Assembly (NCBI GenBank): GCA_002730875.1
Contig: PCBI01000019.1
Span: forward strand, 248,001 to 312,000
Reading direction: 5' to 3'
DNA length: 64,000 nucleotides
Source: Spirochaetaceae bacterium
GTDB lineage: Bacteria > Spirochaetota > Leptospiria > Leptospirales > Leptonemataceae
Part shown: positions 18,277 to 26,003 of the stretch, piece by piece
How positions within the stretch are numbered: the stretch's first letter is position 1
Layout: the number at the start of each line of letters is the position of its first letter
The notes under the pieces: generated by a model
What the model was told of the DNA's origin: nothing
What the model saw: only the letters and a program-made list of their open reading frames with translations
Database searches by the model: none
Position numbers and translations under genes: made by a program

Positions 18277-18969
18277 ATGCGTCGTGCGGTGCTAACTCTG
18301 GTTCTGGGCAGCGTAATGTTACCGGTGGTCCTTGGGGCCAGTGGCGGTCTGTCTGTGGAGCAATGCCAGAAACTGTATGCGAAGCAGTTGCTTCTGGCCA
18401 CAAAAGCCGGTCCTCTGGATCGGGCATTGGAACTGAATCAAAAGTCCCTTATTTCGCAATCTTCGATCCTGGCTCAGGTCAATCAGTGCCGGGCTTCGGT
18501 GAGTAAACCCTTGTTTCGCTGCCAGATGGCCGCCGAAACGTTCCTGGAAATGCTGCTTTGCGAAGAGACGATTGAGAAAAATCGACCGCTGGCGGCCATA
18601 ATTCAGCAGTTCCAGAAGAATGCAAGCGCGGCGGAGCAAAGCGGCCAATCCGATCCGGGGTCCGGTACCGATCCGGTAACCGTGGACGCCACCGAAGGCG
18701 CTCCAGCCAACCCCGATCAAAAACGAGCCAGCGCCGAAAAGTGCGAAGAGGCCTATGCCAACATGCTGGATGTCTATTCGGACAGCAAATACCTGAAGGA
18801 AGATCCCAAAAGAAAACAGCTTCTGGAATCCTGGAAGTCCGAATCCGCCAGGGTTTCCTTTCAGAGTCGATGCGTGCAACGATTTGGAATGTCTGATGCG
18901 GAATGCCTGATCGGCGCCGAAAGTGCCGGCGAGATTCAACAGTGCCTTTCTGTGATTCCTCCCCGGTAA
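18277..18969 (+). CDS. secreted Cys-rich protein with internal duplication
   Basis: 230 residues with a type I signal peptide (MRRAVLTLVLGSVMLPVVLGA). Two helical modules of similar Cys pattern follow: residues about 30-95 (starting CQKLYAKQLL, ending LLCE) and about 155-228 (starting CEEAYANMLDVY, with C..A.CLIGAES..EIQQC). They are joined by a Ser/Gly/Asp/Pro linker. The modules resemble small Cys-rich helical proteins common in Leptospira, but I cannot name a function. It is divergent from the GH1 gene, 86 bases apart. Confidence 0.75.
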   Translation: MRRAVLTLVLGSVMLPVVLGASGGLSVEQCQKLYAKQLLLATKAGPLDRALELNQKSLISQSSILAQVNQCRASVSKPLFRCQMAAETFLEMLLCEETIEKNRPLAAIIQQFQKNASAAEQSGQSDPGSGTDPVTVDATEGAPANPDQKRASAEKCEEAYANMLDVYSDSKYLKEDPKRKQLLESWKSESARVSFQSRCVQRFGMSDAECLIGAESAGEIQQCLSVIPPR

Positions 18970-19270
18970 CTGGCCCGCACATTTCCAGACATCCCTGTGC
19001 AGGGAAGCGAAAGCAAGGATAGCACAGCTACGTGCCGCACAATTACGTGCCCGGAGCGGGGACCAAGTATGGCTCTTCGCGATCATCGGATCCGGAAAAT
19101 CGTTCAAGCCTACTCTGTCTCGGGCGTTAGCGGGCCGAAAGGCTTTTTGCGGACGCTTCGGAACCTCAAATGCGAATCGATTTCACCTTTGACAAAAAAC
19201 CATAAAAAAAGCATGACAGGAAGTGGCACTCGGGCGGATACCAGGGCTGTAGACGAAGATAGGAGGATTT
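18970..19270. other. 301-bp intergenic region
   Basis: I see no gene. TTGACA at 19189-19194 lies in an A-rich stretch and could be the -35 of a promoter for the next gene, but no good -10 is found at 16-18 bases. AGGAGG precedes the next ATG. Confidence 0.4.
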
Positions 19271-19717
19271 ATGAAATTCAATGTAAAAATAATCGCAACC
19301 GCTTTCGTATTGGCGGGCGCCATGGCCATTATACCTCTAACAGGGAAGCCCGGACAGGGCCCCGGCGGACCGGGAGCTCAGGGGCAGGGGCCATGCATGC
19401 AGGACATGAAGCGAATCTGCCCCAACGCAAAAACCAGGCAGGAAAGACGACAGTGCATGAAGCAGAACAAATCACAGTTCTCTCAGGCCTGCCAGCAACG
19501 AATGCAGCAGATGCGAAACCAGATGAAAAACATGCACGAAGCCTGCGCCGAAGACCGGGCGAAGTTTTGCGAAGGCGTTCAGCCCGGACAGGGCCGTATG
19601 CGCGATTGCTATCTGAAACATCAAAACGAACTATCGCAGCAGTGCAAAGATGCGCTTCCTCCGGGGTTTCTGAATCGGAATCCACCTCCCGAAGTGGAAA
19701 GCGGCGATCCAGAATAA
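19271..19717 (+). CDS. secreted cysteine-rich repeat (GLG1-type) protein
   Basis: 148 residues with a signal peptide (about 1-25) and a Gly/Pro/Gln linker, then two cysteine-rich repeats of the type in the Golgi/FGF-receptor protein GLG1: CMQDMKRICP..ARQ..C and CAEDRAKFCEGVQPGQGR followed by MRDCYLKHQNELSQQCKDAL. Each repeat contains four Cys expected to form two disulfides. Such single-module proteins occur in various Gram-negative bacteria with unknown role. The start has a strong AGGAGG site, and a terminator lies 58 bases past the stop. Confidence 0.85.
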   Translation: MKFNVKIIATAFVLAGAMAIIPLTGKPGQGPGGPGAQGQGPCMQDMKRICPNAKTRQERRQCMKQNKSQFSQACQQRMQQMRNQMKNMHEACAEDRAKFCEGVQPGQGRMRDCYLKHQNELSQQCKDALPPGFLNRNPPPEVESGDPE

Positions 19718-19775
19718 GCCTTACCTGGATCCAGAAAACCAACCCGGATTACTAAACTTATTCGGACAGCGTTCG

Positions 19776-19812
19776 CCGGCGGTGCCTTCATAGAAGGCTC
19801 GCCGGTTTTTTT
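19776..19812 (+). terminator. rho-independent terminator
   Basis: A two-tier stem: outer CCGGCG/CGCCGG, inner GCCTTC/GAAGGC with an ATA loop, followed by seven T. It ends the Cys-rich repeat gene, facing the convergent exonuclease gene. Confidence 0.9.
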
Positions 19813-19906
19813 GCCTGTCTTCCCTGGTCCGGATGTCCGGCGCTTGCAGGAGAGTGTTTTTTCGGTGACCTGTGTCTAGCTCGGAGACGCGAAGAGAAGG
19901 CGCGAA

Positions 19907-20524
19907 CTAATGCTGGAAGATACTGTCGTAGCCCAGGCGATCCAGTTCCACGCGGTGAGGCAGGTATTCCAGGGAGGCGCGTAGCAATTCGGCTCGGCCT
20001 TCCCGGTTGATGATTTCAGTCAGACCGCGCTTAACCGCGAACAAGTAGATCACATCACTCGCTGCGTAGTGCAGTTGATCATCGGTAAGTTTATTGCTGC
20101 CCCAGTCTGAAGAGGTAATCTGCTTATCCAGGGTTTCGCCTGTAAACTCCCGGACCACTTCTTTCAGCCCATGACGGTCGGTGTAGGTGCGTCCCAGACG
20201 ACTGGCAATTTTGGTACAGAACACATTCTGGATCTGAATATTGACTCGCATTCGAAGAAAGAGACAGTCCAGACGAGCAAAGTGGAAAATCTTCTGGATG
20301 GCCGGGTTTTCAAATAGTTGCTGGATGCGAGCCGGCGGCTCATTTTCGTCCACCTGAACCAGGGCGCAGGGACCATTCTCCGCGGCTATTTGAATGAGAC
20401 AAAGGCGATCACGCCAGGGATTGAGTCCCATCATTTCGCAGTCCACGCCCAGTTCCGTTTGATTCTTAAGAGCATCAAACAGATCATCCGGCAGGTCCTT
20501 TTGCACCAGGCGGGCTCGGCTCAT
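19907..20524 (-). CDS. RNase D-like DEDDy 3'-5' exonuclease
   Basis: 205 residues forming the catalytic domain only, without the HRDC domains of full RNase D. All acidic residues are visible: Asp and Glu in GVDCEMMGL, Asp in FHFARLDCLFL, and Tyr/Asp in LHYAASDVIYL, giving the DEDDy set. A role in tRNA 3' maturation or RNA turnover follows from the family. It is followed by the M14 carboxypeptidase gene after 15 bases upstream, both leftward. Confidence 0.9.
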   Translation of the reverse strand: MSRARLVQKDLPDDLFDALKNQTELGVDCEMMGLNPWRDRLCLIQIAAENGPCALVQVDENEPPARIQQLFENPAIQKIFHFARLDCLFLRMRVNIQIQNVFCTKIASRLGRTYTDRHGLKEVVREFTGETLDKQITSSDWGSNKLTDDQLHYAASDVIYLFAVKRGLTEIINREGRAELLRASLEYLPHRVELDRLGYDSIFQH

Positions 20525-20539
20525 AATCCATTATGAGTA

Positions 20540-22225
20540 CTACTCGGTGGGGGTCAATTGGAAACGTTGCTCGCAAACCGATTCACATTCCAGGCGTACC
20601 CGAAGGGGAGCATAGCCCGGTTTGCGAATCTCGGCGTAAAGCACTTCATCCGGTACCAGAAATACATGCAGCTGACCGTGGCGGTTGGACCGTGGCCAGG
20701 CTTCCCGTTCATAGCTGGTTCGTGAAAGCAGTACCATCCGGGCATCTTCCAGTGGCCGTCCCTGGTAATCCGTCACTGTGAGCTCTAGCCGGGGCCCCTG
20801 CCGGATCTGGCGGAAGGCTTCCAGGGAAACAGGTCGCATTCCCCGAATAGAGCGCCTCGCATCCTCCCAGGAAGGTGTGGACATGGAGCCCTCCACAATA
20901 AAAGCCATGGTCCCGAGTTCATGGTAGAGCCAGTCCTGGTCGGTACCGTCCACCGAATACAGCTTTCGAGCCGCCTCGTACTGTCGGGTGGTGCGATAGC
21001 TGATGCCCGGCCAGGCAATCTTTTCGGCAATATGCCGAGCCGGGTCCGGATGCGGATTGGCCGCGCCGTCCGCCGTATACGGAAACAGAATCCGGGTGGC
21101 ATAGGTATGGAAAGAAAAGGAAAGAAGGAATCGGTGGCGCCGGGCCAGATTCATCATGGCCCGGGTTTCCGGTTCCGAGGCGGCTTCCGGACCGCGGTAT
21201 TTGTAGGAGGATGCGGAACCGCTGGAAGCCAGCTCATTCCAGGATTTCCAGTAAAAAGGATAATTGCGGTTCAGATCCACTCCATTCGCATTCTTTCGCC
21301 CCATGTAGCCGCTTACATTCCAGAAACGATGCAAACCGTCTGGATTAACCATGGGAATGATCCAGACTACCAGATTGTCCAAAACATAGTTTCGCAACTC
21401 CGGATCCATGGACGCCGCTTCCGGATAGCAGAGTTCATTGAGTAGCAGGCATGCTACATCCAGGGAATAGTCGATGCTAAGAACCTCCATTCCATGATGG
21501 CCGGAGTTAAACATCACCGCCTTCTTCGCGGCATCATAATTCCGACTGATTCGCAACGCATAGATGGGGCGGTCCTGTACCGAAGTGCCCACTCGAACCA
21601 GTTGCGTAAGTGTGGGATGCTCTCCAGCCAGATAACGTAGAATCCGCTCCAGTATTTCGCCATCCTTGTAACCGTTCATCCAGTCCCGAAAATTTCTGGA
21701 TCGTTTTCGCGCTTTCAAACCCGGGTCGATCCACAGAAAGGGGCCGCCCTTCAGTACCTGGAATCCGTTTTGTTTGAAGAAATTCAGATCTTTCAAGCGA
21801 ACCTTGTAGATTCTGCTCGCACCGCTTCCGTCGGCCAGCATCATGGGTGGATGATCATCGTGGGCTCTTTTTAGTCTCAATACAGCGCCCCGGGATCCTC
21901 GCACAAAGGCGAACTCATCGAACCAGTGAATATAGTCCGGCTCGTAGACTACAATCCTTCGGTTGTCTTTGTCTCCGAACAGTCTATGCCACGTTCCTGC
22001 AAAAAAGGAAGCCCCTGGAAACCATGATTTAGAAACATCCCAATCGGCGATCCCATAGAAGGCATCCTTCGTAGACTGGCAGGCGGGCAGGCTTACAGCG
22101 GCGAAAAAAATCAGTGCTGGCAAAAAGAAAAACCCGGCAAAGCCGGGATAAGTTTGGGGAGAAGTGTTTTGGGCGCCTCGCCGCCGGGGAGACGGCGACG
22201 AGACCTGGGAAGAGTTCTTCGGCAT
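20540..22225 (-). CDS. M14-family zinc carboxypeptidase lipoprotein
   Basis: 561 residues. The N-terminus has a long basic region, then a hydrophobic segment and lipobox VSLPAC (about residue 49). The M14 domain (about 195-455) shows the zinc ligands in GHHGMEVLS (His, Glu) and SFHTYA (His), a substrate-binding Arg in GVDLNRNYPF and the catalytic Glu in FIVEGS. A C-terminal carboxypeptidase-regulatory-like beta domain (about 480-560, LELTVTDYQGRPLEDARMVL) follows. The ATG overlaps the transglycosylase stop (TGATG), so both act together on the envelope, probably on peptidoglycan peptides or surface proteins. Confidence 0.88.
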   Translation of the reverse strand: MPKNSSQVSSPSPRRRGAQNTSPQTYPGFAGFFFLPALIFFAAVSLPACQSTKDAFYGIADWDVSKSWFPGASFFAGTWHRLFGDKDNRRIVVYEPDYIHWFDEFAFVRGSRGAVLRLKRAHDDHPPMMLADGSGASRIYKVRLKDLNFFKQNGFQVLKGGPFLWIDPGLKARKRSRNFRDWMNGYKDGEILERILRYLAGEHPTLTQLVRVGTSVQDRPIYALRISRNYDAAKKAVMFNSGHHGMEVLSIDYSLDVACLLLNELCYPEAASMDPELRNYVLDNLVVWIIPMVNPDGLHRFWNVSGYMGRKNANGVDLNRNYPFYWKSWNELASSGSASSYKYRGPEAASEPETRAMMNLARRHRFLLSFSFHTYATRILFPYTADGAANPHPDPARHIAEKIAWPGISYRTTRQYEAARKLYSVDGTDQDWLYHELGTMAFIVEGSMSTPSWEDARRSIRGMRPVSLEAFRQIRQGPRLELTVTDYQGRPLEDARMVLLSRTSYEREAWPRSNRHGQLHVFLVPDEVLYAEIRKPGYAPLRVRLECESVCEQRFQLTPTE

Positions 22226-22917
22226 CAATCCACCGAATTTTCAGATGCGGGCCCTTTCTGCAAGTAGGCAAGCTTTTGCTCTTCGGAAATCTGAGAGAAA
22301 GCGATCTCTTGCTCGGTGCGGGCTTTTCTATAGTGCCTTCTGATCTTGATCCAATAGCGTTCCACGTAGTATCCGCGGGATACGTTTCCTGGACCGGCAT
22401 TATAAGACAGCGCAACCAGCCGGGGGTCTTTCATCTCTTCGAACAGATAGTTGATGTAGGTTACACCCAGTCTGACGTTCAGATCAGTATCGTGGAGCTT
22501 GTTCAGGTCGGCCCCGGTATTGTATTTTACGTTCATCCACTTTACCGTGTCATGCATTAGCTGCATGTATCCGCGGGCATTTGCGCTGGAAACCGCATAC
22601 TTTTTAAACGTGGATTCGGTTTCGATGAAAGCCGTGACCAGCAATTCCGGTTCAATGGGCTCTCCATCGATTTTTGCGCTTTCCGGTATGCGGAGCTTTC
22701 CGGAATGCTTCATAATGGCCTGCGCCAGGAGTTCACTCTCCTCGGGGCTAACGGCCGGATTATACTTCTGGATGTAGTCCGCAAGAAATGCATAATGAGG
22801 ATCTTCAACCGCAACAGCTTCTGCAGTGGATCCTCTGTTGTCCAGGTAGCGTCCCGCAATCACCGCTACAAGCAGCAGGGGAGCAGTCATCATAAGTCTC
22901 ATCTTAGGGCTTTTCAT
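22225..22917 (-). CDS. lytic transglycosylase (SLT domain)
   Basis: 230 residues with an N-terminal signal anchor (MKSPKMRLMMTAPLLLVAVIAG) and an SLT-type goose-lysozyme fold: catalytic Glu in FIETESTF, ARGYMQLM, NVRLGVTYINYLF and ALSYNAGPGNV. It cleaves peptidoglycan glycan strands to 1,6-anhydro-muropeptides. The start at 22917 is set by AGGAGG five bases upstream, 12 codons inside the longest frame. It is coupled to the downstream carboxypeptidase gene. Confidence 0.93.
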   Translation of the reverse strand: MKSPKMRLMMTAPLLLVAVIAGRYLDNRGSTAEAVAVEDPHYAFLADYIQKYNPAVSPEESELLAQAIMKHSGKLRIPESAKIDGEPIEPELLVTAFIETESTFKKYAVSSANARGYMQLMHDTVKWMNVKYNTGADLNKLHDTDLNVRLGVTYINYLFEEMKDPRLVALSYNAGPGNVSRGYYVERYWIKIRRHYRKARTEQEIAFSQISEEQKLAYLQKGPASENSVD

Positions 22918-22944
22918 ATTGGCCTCCTGACCTGGTTTAGTGCG

Positions 22945-24612
22945 TTGCACCAATCTATTGCCAGATTTTTTTGCGGCGCACTACTGTATAGCCCTTTTTG
23001 TATCGGTTTGTTGGCCTTTTTCTTAATTTTTTCCGGGGCCCGATTTCCCGCATCAGGGCTCCTTTGGGCCGAAAATGGACCGGAAAACGGCTCTCCGCGG
23101 GAAAAAGGGGGCCCAGACGGATCTGATACGGGCAGCGATCCTTCTGATGATTCCGACGGATTCGATCCGCTGTACAATCCGCTTATCCCTTTTTCTGGAT
23201 GGGGCATGGATTTGCAGTTACTGGGGGCCGGTGAAGAAACCTGGAAACCGGTGGTTACCCTCCGGACGCTGGCCCTGTCCGATGCCGGGGGCACGGAAAA
23301 GCCCTTTCATCGGGCCCGGGGCGGTCGGTTCGAGGCCATTGCCGGAGTGGATGTGGCCCGGGTGGACTATGGATTTACCATTCTGGCGGCTGCTCTGGGC
23401 CAGGACGGGGACTTCTCCAAGCAGTCCACCGGAGGGCTATATGCCGGCCAATTCTGGTACGGCTCTCCCTATGTGAGTCATCCTCATCCCATGGAGGGTC
23501 GTAGCTTTCCGTTTTTTCGGGCCGGTTATCAGCCCATGCAGTCCGATCCCCTGGGACTACTCTACGATCTGCGCGCGCCGGCGGTGATCCTGGGTGCACA
23601 ATGGAGATCCCGGCTGGGCCCCGTGCTGGGTTTTCAATTCAGCGCCCTGGATCTTTCGGATGCTGATCCTTATTTCCGCAATAGAGCCCGCACCGGACAG
23701 GCCCGTTTTTATGGCGTGGAGCTTTTTTTCTATAGAAAGGGACTGAGTCTGGAACTGAGCTACGGCAATTTCCGAATCAACGGCCAGAGCGCACGCTCGG
23801 ACGGGCGGATTCAGGAACTGGTTCTATGGGATGGGCAGAACGCAATCCCGGCGCAATATGTGCATTATTCCGGCCTGGGACTCCAGTGGCGGTCCCAGGA
23901 TGTTCGGCTAGATTTTCAGGCCTACGGCTCCCATGGCCAGCAGAGTGCCCGCACGGCCTTCGGAGGAGAGGAATTTCTCTCCCGAAAGACCATTCGAGGC
24001 TGGATGGTTGGTGGCAGGTTTCTCTGGCGCATTTTCGAAGATTCCGAGATTGGATTTGCCGGGCTGGGTAGTTCCAGGCAGAGAAAGGATGCGGACGATT
24101 TCCATGGATTCGGAGCCTTGAATCCGCGGCCCAGGTTACTGGGGGGATTGGGATCGATTCTTTTGTATGCCCGTCCGCCCTTTGATCAAAGCCATCCAAT
24201 GTCCAACATGCGCTTCTACGATGGTTTTCCTTCGGATCATTACTCCCAGAACAGTCGCAACGTGGATTCGGGGCAAATGCGCAGAGATATGGTGATTCCA
24301 GATCATGGCAATCGCGGTATTCGCATGGCCGGCATCCAGTGGTCCACGGAATTATCTTACCCCCGGTTTCTGGATCTGGGCTGGAACGAGCTTGCGATTC
24401 ATTTGAACCGTGCGGAATTCAAGGATGCCCAGGGCACCGAAGCGGTAGCCATACTGCATTATGATCTGGGATTTCTGGAATTCACGCTCAGTGCGGCCGG
24501 GGCTTACATTACTCCTGCGGCGGAATCACCGAATCCCTACACAGGATTGATACCTTCATCTAAACGCAGGTTCTTCTCTCGCTATGGCTTTGCATTCTCG
24601 GCGAAATACTAG
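22945..24612 (+). CDS. predicted outer-membrane beta-barrel protein
   Basis: About 555 residues. A hydrophobic leader (roughly 22945-23070) precedes an acidic Ser/Asp/Gly linker and then a long run of alternating aromatic/hydrophobic strands ending YGFAFSAKY with a terminal aromatic, as in outer-membrane barrels. I do not recognise a family. The start is uncertain: TTG at 22945 or a TTG near 23010; no ATG is available at a sensible place. The divergent transglycosylase starts at 22917, so its promoter must lie inside this leader. Confidence 0.6.
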   Translation: MHQSIARFFCGALLYSPFCIGLLAFFLIFSGARFPASGLLWAENGPENGSPREKGGPDGSDTGSDPSDDSDGFDPLYNPLIPFSGWGMDLQLLGAGEETWKPVVTLRTLALSDAGGTEKPFHRARGGRFEAIAGVDVARVDYGFTILAAALGQDGDFSKQSTGGLYAGQFWYGSPYVSHPHPMEGRSFPFFRAGYQPMQSDPLGLLYDLRAPAVILGAQWRSRLGPVLGFQFSALDLSDADPYFRNRARTGQARFYGVELFFYRKGLSLELSYGNFRINGQSARSDGRIQELVLWDGQNAIPAQYVHYSGLGLQWRSQDVRLDFQAYGSHGQQSARTAFGGEEFLSRKTIRGWMVGGRFLWRIFEDSEIGFAGLGSSRQRKDADDFHGFGALNPRPRLLGGLGSILLYARPPFDQSHPMSNMRFYDGFPSDHYSQNSRNVDSGQMRRDMVIPDHGNRGIRMAGIQWSTELSYPRFLDLGWNELAIHLNRAEFKDAQGTEAVAILHYDLGFLEFTLSAAGAYITPAAESPNPYTGLIPSSKRRFFSRYGFAFSAKY

Positions 24613-24977
24613 ATTGTTCTGAGATGGGGCGGCGAGCAGGCCAGGGGAGAAAGGAAAACCGGATTAGCCCTGGCCTGGATGGCCGGTGAGTTGTAGCCTG
24701 GAGAGCGGTTTCGATCTGGTCTGATCCCGAAAAGCTAGGATGAACACAGAATAGTGGAATCAGAAGATTCACCGAGATTTTCCAGGGAGGTGCGATTCTG
24801 CCTGTAGCTCCTCCGGTATTGTATTTCTAAGGAAAACCCTGGAAGAAAAAAATGAACCCGAAAGAGCGAGGTTTTTCGCAAGCCTGGCCAATATGCAAAA
24901 AATCAGAACGAAGCCCGGAATAGCTGTGTCTAAATACGGTCTGGCTGAAACCGGGCCGTTACATTAAGGAGCCTGAA
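24613..24977. other. 365-bp intergenic region
   Basis: No gene-like ORF, tRNA or clear terminator is visible. The region becomes A-rich towards the YceI gene, where a promoter is likely, and ends with TAAGGAG nine bases before its ATG. Confidence 0.4.
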
Positions 24978-25595
24978 ATGAAGCTAAAAATGAAATCTAC
25001 CCGAAGAGCAACCTTCGCACTGGCTGTGGCCACCTTGTTGGCTGCATCCTTTCTGGTTGGCCCGCTGAATGCGGACTCGGAAAAAGAGCCCCGATTTACC
25101 CTGGATCGATATCGAAGTTCTATAGAGTTTTTTGTGAATGCCAAGCTGGTGGACGTGAAAGGATCCTTCCGCAGCTTTCGTCTTGATCAATTTCAGTTCG
25201 ACGGAACGAACCCGGCCAGCATTCAGGGCGGACTGGTAATCTGGCCCGCTTCGGTGTTCACTCGCGATCGCGATCGAGACGAGCACTTACGACAGGACGA
25301 TTTCTTCTGGGTGGAGAAGTATCCTACCGCTCGCATTGCGCTAAAGGAAGTCAAAAAAGGCGCGGAAGCCAACCTCTACGACTTCGTATTCACCTTGCAC
25401 ATTCGCGACAAAGTAAAGGAATACACGGTTCCAACAAAGGTTTACCGCCAGAGCGATCATATCTACATTCAGGGCGAGTTTCAGGTGAACCGTCGTGATT
25501 TTGATCTAAACGGCGAGCACGTAGCCAACCTGGTGATGAATAATCAGGTGGATCTTAAATACACCATCGCTCTGCAGGATAATCTGCAGAAATAA
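24978..25595 (+). CDS. YceI-family periplasmic protein
   Basis: 205 residues with a signal peptide (about 1-33), then a YceI lipocalin-like barrel: FTLDRYRSSIEFFVNAKLVD, VKGSFRSFRLDQFQFD, RDEHLRQDDFFWVEKYPTA and FQVNRRDFDLNG. Family members bind polyisoprenoids or other amphiphiles in the periplasm. AGGAG precedes the ATG. Followed by a GC-rich hairpin. Confidence 0.9.
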   Translation: MKLKMKSTRRATFALAVATLLAASFLVGPLNADSEKEPRFTLDRYRSSIEFFVNAKLVDVKGSFRSFRLDQFQFDGTNPASIQGGLVIWPASVFTRDRDRDEHLRQDDFFWVEKYPTARIALKEVKKGAEANLYDFVFTLHIRDKVKEYTVPTKVYRQSDHIYIQGEFQVNRRDFDLNGEHVANLVMNNQVDLKYTIALQDNLQK

Positions 25596-25606
25596 GAAGA
25601 TTTACG

Positions 25607-25630
25607 GGCCCGCACGGCGGGCCTTCTATC
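25607..25630 (+). terminator. probable terminator after the YceI gene
   Basis: A perfect 7-bp stem GGCCCGC/GCGGGCC with an ACG loop starts 12 bases past the stop. The T-run is poor (TTCTAT), so termination may be partial. Confidence 0.6.
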
Positions 25631-26003
25631 CGTGCCGGGGCCGCGATGCCGTTATGGCGCCAATCAGGCTGAGCGATTTCGCGGCTGAGCGACTCCGGGC
25701 AGGGACGCTGCGATGATATTCTGACGCCGCGCGAAAGAGGAAAAGTGTCAACACCCGGAACCTGAATGTCACTACCCGGAACCACAGTTCTTATCAAGAA
25801 AAGCGAAAACCATCATGCAACTACAAGTAACACATTCAAAAAAAGAAGGAAGCGTGGGACCTGGAAAACCTGCAGGCTCCAGCATAATGGGGATACAAAG
25901 TCGGCCGGACGTACCCAGGATACGCTTTGGCTGGAGGCCGCGGATGCTGGCGCACTGGATTCCCGGCTTTCTGCGGAGCCAATTGGGGCGCACCCGGGTT
26001 ACC
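25631..26003. other. 373-bp region upstream of the PA14 gene
   Basis: The frame of the downstream gene stays open back to 25815, but the residues encoded are not protein-like and precede a good signal peptide, so I treat it as untranslated. ACCCGGAACC occurs twice (near 25753 and 25774). Nothing else is recognisable. Confidence 0.4.

Noticed and set aside
19189-19220. Promoter with TTGACA at 19189
   Set aside because: No acceptable -10 box at the right spacing.
25815-26003. 63-residue N-terminal extension of the PA14 protein
   Set aside because: A clear signal peptide starts at ATG 26004; the upstream part is not protein-like.
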